DNA from: Actinobacteria bacterium UBA2184
GTDB lineage: Bacteria > Actinomycetota > Coriobacteriia > Anaerosomatales > Anaerosomataceae
Assembly (NCBI GenBank): GCA_002328745.1
Contig: DCVQ01000014.1
Span: forward strand, 1 to 12,121
DNA: 12,121 bases
Direction: 5' to 3'
Part shown: positions 8,314-12,121 of the stretch, one piece after another
Numbering within the stretch: position 1 is the stretch's first letter
Layout of the letters: the number at the start of each line of letters is the position of its first letter
Translations under genes and position numbers: made by a program
The notes under the pieces: model-generated
What the model saw: only the letters and a program-made list of their open reading frames with translations
Told to the model about the DNA's origin: nothing
Database searches by the model: none

Positions 8314-8738
8314 TAGTCCTCGTCGTCCTCGTCGTCGATGGAGACGATCGAGCCGGTGTCGAACACGCCCTCTTCCATGAGGCGGATGACGCGGCGCCCG
8401 GTGGCGCGCATCTCCGGCTCGTCCAGCGGCGTCATCTCGAGCATCGCACCGTTGACGAACAGCTCGAAACGGGTCTGGCCCGTCTCGTCGGTCTGGAAGT
8501 TCAGGTACTGGAAGCTCGCCACGTTCAGGAACATGCAGCCGTTCACGAGCACGCTTGCAGACTCGTCGTCGGCCATGATGCGGACGAGCGAGGCCTTGCC
8601 CTCGGCGATGGTGTCGCCGTCCACCACGTAGCGGTACGCGAACGTCTCGATGGTCTCGAGTGCGCGCACCATGTCACGCTGGTGGGTGAGCGTCCCGTTG
8701 GCGACGAGCAGCGGCGGGACCGGATGTGGCGACTGCAT
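8313..8738 (-). CDS. Conserved-looking hypothetical protein, 141 aa
   Basis: I do not recognise this protein. It is 141 aa, soluble, with no signal peptide or membrane segment. After a short Pro-rich start it shows a helical-looking stretch (QRDMVRALETIETFAYRYV), then alternating hydrophobic strands (SLVRIMADDESASVLVNG; RFELFVNGAMLEMT) and a very acidic C-terminus, SIDDEDDED. This composition is that of a normal folded protein, whereas the plus-strand frame over the same bases is a Val/His/Arg-rich shadow; hence the minus strand is chosen. On that strand an SD-like AGGTG stands about 5 nt before the ATG. It is a single gene, convergent with ctpA and divergent from rnr. The stop is TAG. Function unknown; expected distribution is lineage-restricted, but I could not check this. 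Confidence 0.75.
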   Translation of the reverse strand: MQSPHPVPPLLVANGTLTHQRDMVRALETIETFAYRYVVDGDTIAEGKASLVRIMADDESASVLVNGCMFLNVASFQYLNFQTDETGQTRFELFVNGAMLEMTPLDEPEMRATGRRVIRLMEEGVFDTGSIVSIDDEDDED

Positions 8739-8789
8739 GGTGACACCTGGCCTTCAGGTCGTTGCGGTGTAAGGTTGCACCATACGAAG

Positions 8790-8795
8790 ATTCTA
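8790..8795 (-). promoter_or_regulatory. Possible -10 element of the minus-strand hypothetical gene
   Basis: Read on the minus strand the bases give TAGAAT, the same hexamer as in the ftsE promoter, 52 nt upstream of the ATG at 8738. It has neither a TG extension at the exact position nor a clear -35 box, so support is modest. Closer to the start, ACCTG (8745-8749) and CAGGT (8755-8759) form a short inverted repeat that covers the SD region and could affect translation. Confidence 0.3.
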
Positions 8796-8808
8796 CCCCA
8801 CGTACAAG

Positions 8809-8837
8809 TGCCGTCCGGAAACGCCTGACGGACGGCA
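8809..8837 (+). promoter_or_regulatory. 9-bp hairpin upstream of rnr
   Basis: TGCCGTCCG (8809-8817) pairs perfectly with CGGACGGCA (8829-8837) around an 11-nt loop GAAACGCCTGA. It lies between the divergent hypothetical gene and rnr, ending 16 nt before the rnr SD. With no T-run and no gene just upstream on this strand, a terminator is unlikely. A leader stem-loop or a dyad operator serving the divergent promoters are the main options. Confidence 0.5.
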
Positions 8838-8862
8838 GCATGACGCGAAGAACGGAGAGCCG

Positions 8863-10953
8863 ATGCGCCCCGACAAGCTGGTGGTCAAGACGTTGCGCGG
8901 CTCGCGGAAGGCGCTCTCGGCCGAGGAGGTCGCCGGGGCCATCGAGGTAGCGGGCGGCGAGTCGCTCGACGCGGGGAAGGTCGCTCGCACGCTCGAGCAG
9001 CTCGAGCGCTCGGGTGCGGTCGCCGACGTGGGCGGTGGACGCTACGTGGCGCTCAAGGAGCGCAACCTCACGGTCGGCCGGCTCAGCATGCATCGGCGGG
9101 GCTTCGGGTTCGTGTCCTCGCCGATGGGCGATATCTACGTCGGGAAGCGCGAGACGGCCGGCGCCATGCACGGCGATACCGTGGCCGTGCGGGTGCACGC
9201 GCGCCGCGCGAAGGAGGGCCGCTCGGGCGAGGTCGCGCAGGTGATCGAGCGCGGCACGACCGAGATCGTGGGCCGGTTCGAACAGCACGGGAAGCTCGGC
9301 GTGGTCACTCCGACGGACGCGCGCATCCGCGGGGACCTTTTCGTGGACCTTGCGAAGGCGCCGGTGCAGGCCCGGACGGGCGAGATCGTCGTGGCGCGCA
9401 TCACCCGGTACGCCGATAGCCGCGACGCGATGCAGGGCGTCGTCGTCCGCGTGCTCGGCCCCGAGGATGCGCCGGGCGTGGACGTCGAGATCGTCATCGA
9501 GGAGCACGGCCTCGAGACCGAGTTCCCCGACGAGGTGATCGCGGCGGCCGATGCGCTGTCATCGGGGGTGGCCCCGGAGCTCGAGGCGGGGCGGCGGGAC
9601 GTGCGAGATCTCTTCACGTTCACCATCGACCCCGCCGACGCGCGCGACTTCGACGACGCCATCTCCATCGTGCGCGAGGGCAAGGGCTTCCGCCTCTGGG
9701 TCCACATCGCCGACGTGAGCCACTACGTGCCGTGGGACTCGGCCATCGACGTCGAGGCCCGGCACCGCGCCACCAGCGTGTACCTCGTCGATCGCGTGCT
9801 GCCGATGCTGCCCGAGCACTTGAGCAACGTGATCTGCTCGCTCAACCCCGATGAGGACCGGCTCACGTTCACGGCCGAGATGCTGCTCGACAAGACGGGT
9901 CTCGTGGAGGCCTGCGAGCTCTACCCCTCGGTCATCCGGAGCGACCGGCGTCTCGACTACGACCAGGTGCAGGGGTGGCTCGACCACGGCGGCTTCCCCG
10001 ACGAGACCATCGAGCGTGCACTCTTCGATTTCCGCACCATCGCGCACACGATCCACGAGCGGCGCGTCGCGCGGGGCGGGCTCGACTTCGACACGGTCGA
10101 GGCCCGGGTGACGCTCGACGACGGGAAACCGACCGGCGTGGTCCTGCGCAGCCGCACCGAGGCGACGAACATGATCGAGGAGGCGATGATCCTCGCGAAC
10201 GAGGTCGTCGCGCGGCACATGACGTCTGCGAAGGCCCCGATGGTCTACCGCATCCACGAGGACCCCGATGCCGAAGCGCTCGCGCAGGTGGCCGTGGTGC
10301 TCAAGGAGTTCGGCTACCCCATCCAGGAGCTGCACGGCGCGGGGCCGCGCACATTCCAGAAGGTCGTCGCCTTCGCGCACGGCCGCCCCGAGGAGCGGCT
10401 CATCAACTCGCTGCTCCTCCGCGCGCTGGAGCGCGCGCGCTACGTCGACTACCTCGGCTCGCACTTCGGCCTGGCGAGCGAGGCGTACACGCACTTCACG
10501 AGTCCCATCCGGCGCTATCCGGACCTCATCGTGCATCGGCTCCTCAAGGCGCAGTTGGGGGGCGCGCTCGAGAAGCCGCCGACCGCGCTGATGGTGCCCG
10601 AGCTCGCGTGGCTCGCCGAGCATTCTTCCACGATGGAGCGCGAAGCCGAGGCCGCCGAGGACGAGTCGCAGAAGGTGAAGCTCGTGGCGCTCATGGCCGA
10701 GCACCTCGGCGAGGTCTTCGACGGCATCGTCACGGGCGTGATGGGCTTCGGGTTGTTCGTGCAGCTCGAGAACACCGCCGAGGGGCTCGTACACGTGCAG
10801 GCGATGACCGACGACTACTATCGCCTGGACGCGGAGCGGTTCATGCTGTGGGGCGAGAACAAGGGCGTCACGTACCGGCTCGGCCAGCAGGTGAAGGTCC
10901 GGGTGCTGGACGCGAGCGTGGCCGAGCGCCGGCTCGACTTCGAGCTGGCGTAG
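8863..10953 (+). CDS. rnr: Ribonuclease R (RNB-family 3'-5' exoribonuclease)
   Basis: RNase R degrades structured RNA from the 3' end and takes part in rRNA and tmRNA-linked mRNA turnover. The 696-aa protein shows, in order, an N-terminal winged-helix region (1-70), cold-shock-type domains (about 70-140 and 150-220), the RNB catalytic domain (about 245-570) and an S1 domain (about 612-694). The catalytic Asp set is in DPADARDFDDA: Asp256, 262, 264 and 265, matching the four metal-binding aspartates of RNase II/R. IADVSHYV and HFTSPIRRYPDL carry the conserved base-stacking Tyr and phosphate-binding Arg. It lacks the long Lys-rich C-terminal tail of the E. coli enzyme (813 aa). The ATG has SD GGAG at 5 nt. 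smpB, often next to rnr, is not adjacent here. Stop TAG. Confidence 0.97.
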   Translation: MRPDKLVVKTLRGSRKALSAEEVAGAIEVAGGESLDAGKVARTLEQLERSGAVADVGGGRYVALKERNLTVGRLSMHRRGFGFVSSPMGDIYVGKRETAGAMHGDTVAVRVHARRAKEGRSGEVAQVIERGTTEIVGRFEQHGKLGVVTPTDARIRGDLFVDLAKAPVQARTGEIVVARITRYADSRDAMQGVVVRVLGPEDAPGVDVEIVIEEHGLETEFPDEVIAAADALSSGVAPELEAGRRDVRDLFTFTIDPADARDFDDAISIVREGKGFRLWVHIADVSHYVPWDSAIDVEARHRATSVYLVDRVLPMLPEHLSNVICSLNPDEDRLTFTAEMLLDKTGLVEACELYPSVIRSDRRLDYDQVQGWLDHGGFPDETIERALFDFRTIAHTIHERRVARGGLDFDTVEARVTLDDGKPTGVVLRSRTEATNMIEEAMILANEVVARHMTSAKAPMVYRIHEDPDAEALAQVAVVLKEFGYPIQELHGAGPRTFQKVVAFAHGRPEERLINSLLLRALERARYVDYLGSHFGLASEAYTHFTSPIRRYPDLIVHRLLKAQLGGALEKPPTALMVPELAWLAEHSSTMEREAEAAEDESQKVKLVALMAEHLGEVFDGIVTGVMGFGLFVQLENTAEGLVHVQAMTDDYYRLDAERFMLWGENKGVTYRLGQQVKVRVLDASVAERRLDFELA

Positions 10954-10979
10954 TCGCTGCCGGTACGTGGCGCAGCGAT
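10953..10979 (+). terminator. Hairpin directly after the rnr stop codon, candidate terminator
   Basis: TCGCTGC (10954-10960) pairs perfectly with GCAGCGA (10972-10978), extendable by a G.T pair to the last base of the rnr stop codon; the loop is 11 nt. No T-tract follows. The arm lies in the -35 region of the promoter for the following small gene. Confidence 0.4.
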
Positions 10980-10991
10980 GTCATGTCTGAG

Positions 10992-11000
10992 TGCTAGACT
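10992..11000 (+). promoter_or_regulatory. Extended -10 promoter of the small protein / nucleotidyltransferase pair
   Basis: TGCTAGACT shows the TGn extension and hexamer TAGACT (10995-11000), nearly identical to the ftsE element. No -35 hexamer is evident. It lies 19 nt before the ATG at 11019, so transcription would start only about a dozen bases ahead of it, close to or inside the SD GAGGAGG (11008-11014); the transcript could have an extremely short leader. Confidence 0.45.
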
Positions 11001-11018
11001 CGCTGCCGAGGAGGCACG

Positions 11019-11231
11019 ATGCTCACGGGGGTCAAGGCGCAGCCCAATCGCGCCCGCTATATCGAGGTGTTGCGGCGGATGACGCCCGAGCAGCGTCTGG
11101 CGAAGGCGATCGAGCTCTCGGAGATGACGCGCGTGGCGGTTCTGACAGGGCTGCGCCGGCGGTTCCCGGACGCTACCGAGGCCGAGATCCACGCGCGCTA
11201 CCTTGAGAGGCTCGGGCAGTGTCACAGATAG
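11019..11231 (+). CDS. Small protein (70 aa) paired with a nucleotidyltransferase, possible antitoxin-like partner
   Basis: The protein is a 70-aa, basic, probably all-helical polypeptide. Its central part (MTPEQRLAKAIELSEMTR) and its end (RRRFPDATEAEIHARYLERLGQCHR) resemble small proteins I recall lying directly upstream of nucleotidyltransferase-fold genes in many bacteria; they have no assigned function. It has a strong SD (GAGGAGG, 4 nt from the ATG) and its own promoter. Its 3' end overlaps the next gene by 13 nt, in the pattern of coupled toxin-antitoxin or accessory pairs. It shows no DNA-binding motif that I can identify. Coding is supported by the SD, the overlap and the sensible composition; the function is unknown. 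Stop TAG. Confidence 0.8.
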   Translation: MLTGVKAQPNRARYIEVLRRMTPEQRLAKAIELSEMTRVAVLTGLRRRFPDATEAEIHARYLERLGQCHR

Positions 11232-11788
11232 CGCTGCTGAAAGAAACGGTCCACGCGCTGGAGCGTGCCGGGGTGCGGTACTTGCTGAGCGGCTCGCTAG
11301 CGTCGAGCCTGCAGGGCGAACCGCGGGCGACGCACGATATCGATCTCGTTGTCGAGGTCGATGCGCGGCTCGTCGAGGCGCTCGCGGAAGCCTTTCACGC
11401 GGACCGCTACTTCTTCGATCCGGACGCCGCCCGGGATGCGCTCGGGTGCAGCGGGATGTTCAACCTGCTCGACACGACGGCGGGCGACAAGATCGACTTC
11501 TGGATGCTCACGGACGACCCGTTCGACGCGAGCCGGTTCGAGCGTCGCCTCGGCGTCGAGGCCTTCGGTACCCGAATCTGGGTGTCGTCGCCCGAGGATA
11601 CGATCCTGCAGAAGCTCAGATGGGCGGCGTGCGGCGGCGGCAGCGAGCGGCAGGTGCGCGATGCGGTCGGTGTCTACGAGGTGCAGCGCGGCGAACTCGA
11701 CGAGCAGTACCTCGACGTTTGGGCCGAGCGCCTCGGCGTCGTCGCCTCGATGGCCGCCGTGAGGGCCGCAGCCGCTCCTGGCGCCTGA
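11219..11788 (+). CDS. Nucleotidyltransferase-fold protein (AbiEii / DUF6036-like)
   Basis: The 189-aa protein has the minimal polymerase-beta-type nucleotidyltransferase signature: Gly25-Ser26 in LSGSLAS, then Asp40 and Asp42 in THDIDLVV, and a likely third carboxylate, Asp93, in GDKIDFWM. The metal and nucleotide site is therefore intact. SPEDTILQKLRW is a stretch also seen in AbiEii-like and DUF6036-type proteins. It starts with GTG inside the previous gene, with GAGAGG (11205-11210) as SD 8 nt upstream; the first in-frame ATG is too far inside to be the start. Such proteins transfer nucleotides to RNA or protein targets, and AbiEii homologues act as toxins, but the target here is unknown. 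The C-terminus is Ala-rich. Stop TGA. Confidence 0.85.
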   Translation: MSQIALLKETVHALERAGVRYLLSGSLASSLQGEPRATHDIDLVVEVDARLVEALAEAFHADRYFFDPDAARDALGCSGMFNLLDTTAGDKIDFWMLTDDPFDASRFERRLGVEAFGTRIWVSSPEDTILQKLRWAACGGGSERQVRDAVGVYEVQRGELDEQYLDVWAERLGVVASMAAVRAAAAPGA

Positions 11789-11801
11789 GCGTCGCCGGCG
11801 G

Positions 11802-11837
11802 TACACTGACGTCTCACGCGTCTATCCATCAAGGAGG
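11802..11837 (+). promoter_or_regulatory. Putative -10 element and strong ribosome binding site of the M42 peptidase gene
   Basis: TACACT (11802-11807) is a plausible -10 hexamer without a clear -35. A perfect AAGGAGG (11831-11837) stands 7 nt before the ATG at 11845. A weak stem, CTGGCG (11778-11783) with CGCCGG (11793-11798), surrounds the stop codon of the preceding gene and may limit read-through. Confidence 0.45.
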
Positions 11838-11844
11838 CCGTTTC

Positions 11845-12121
11845 ATGCGTCCTGAGTCGTACAAGTTCTTCAAGACCCTGATCGAGGCCCCGTCGCCGTC
11901 CGGCTACGAGCAGCCTGCCGCGAAGGTCCTTCGCGAGTTCCTCGAGCCGATCGCCGACGAGGTCACCACCGACGTCATGGGCTCGGTGCACGCCGTGCTC
12001 AAGGGCACCGGCGACGGCCCGAGCGTGATGCTCGCGGGCCACATCGACGAGATCGGCTTCATGGTCACCTACATCACCGACGACGGGTACTGCGCGTTCG
12101 CGCCCATCGGCGGTCACGACC
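11845..12121 (+). CDS. M42 family metallo-aminopeptidase, N-terminal part (3' end outside the window)
   Basis: The frame is open from the ATG to the window end (92 complete codons). M42 enzymes are cytoplasmic, dinuclear-metal aminopeptidases that form tetrahedral dodecamers and trim short peptides; some members were misnamed endoglucanases. The N-terminal half-domain is clear: LIEAPSPSGYE near residues 12-22, then DVMGSV and LAGHIDEIGFMV, where the His is a metal ligand and DEIG is family-diagnostic. The usual DxxGN reads DVMGS here, a small deviation. The ATG is fixed by a consensus SD. About a quarter of the ~350-residue family length is present, so the remaining metal ligands cannot be judged. 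No subgroup can be assigned. Confidence 0.92.
   Translation, partial: MRPESYKFFKTLIEAPSPSGYEQPAAKVLREFLEPIADEVTTDVMGSVHAVLKGTGDGPSVMLAGHIDEIGFMVTYITDDGYCAFAPIGGHD

Noticed and set aside
8298..8828. Plus-strand open frame of 176 codons over the minus-strand hypothetical gene
   Set aside because: Its translation is a Val/His/Arg/Asp-rich shadow without fold-like patterning, and it crosses the divergent promoter region; the minus-strand frame is the coherent protein.

Overview
The window is a strongly GC-rich bacterial chromosome segment with tightly packed housekeeping genes and almost no accessory DNA. FtsE is of the actinobacterial kind (its C-terminal RGVYG ending and Q-loop region resemble mycobacterial FtsE), and the order secA - prfB - ftsE - ftsX fits Actinomycetota. 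A two-piece transketolase and a YitT-type membrane protein are unlike Actinomycetia, so an anaerobic, Coriobacteriia-like lineage is my best guess; this is inference, not a placement from a search.

Layout, left to right. (1) The C-terminal part of secA, ending in a SEC-C zinc motif. (2) A probable transcription unit prfB - yitT - tktN - tktC: 40 nt separate prfB from yitT, and the next two junctions are ATGA overlaps. (3) A strong hairpin and an extended -10 promoter, then ftsE - ftsX - ctpA (11-nt overlap, then a 4-nt gap), joining the FtsEX divisome ABC system to an S41 C-terminal processing peptidase. (4) A lone minus-strand gene of unknown function, convergent with ctpA and divergent from (5) rnr (RNase R), whose leader carries a perfect 9-bp hairpin. 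(6) A two-gene cassette with its own promoter: a 70-aa protein overlapping a nucleotidyltransferase-fold protein, which looks like an uncharacterised toxin-antitoxin-type pair. (7) The N-terminal part of an M42 metallo-aminopeptidase gene, cut by the window end.

Most unusual points. The release factor 2 has a non-canonical stop-codon-reading tripeptide, Ser-Pro-Thr instead of Ser-Pro-Phe, and lacks the programmed frameshift. TAG is the commonest stop codon in the window (7 of 12), which is unexpected for a GC-rich bacterium. The small-protein/nucleotidyltransferase pair is the best candidate for an undescribed system. Three or four gene junctions share one design: a GC-rich hairpin without a T-tract, followed by a -10 element with no recognisable -35 box.
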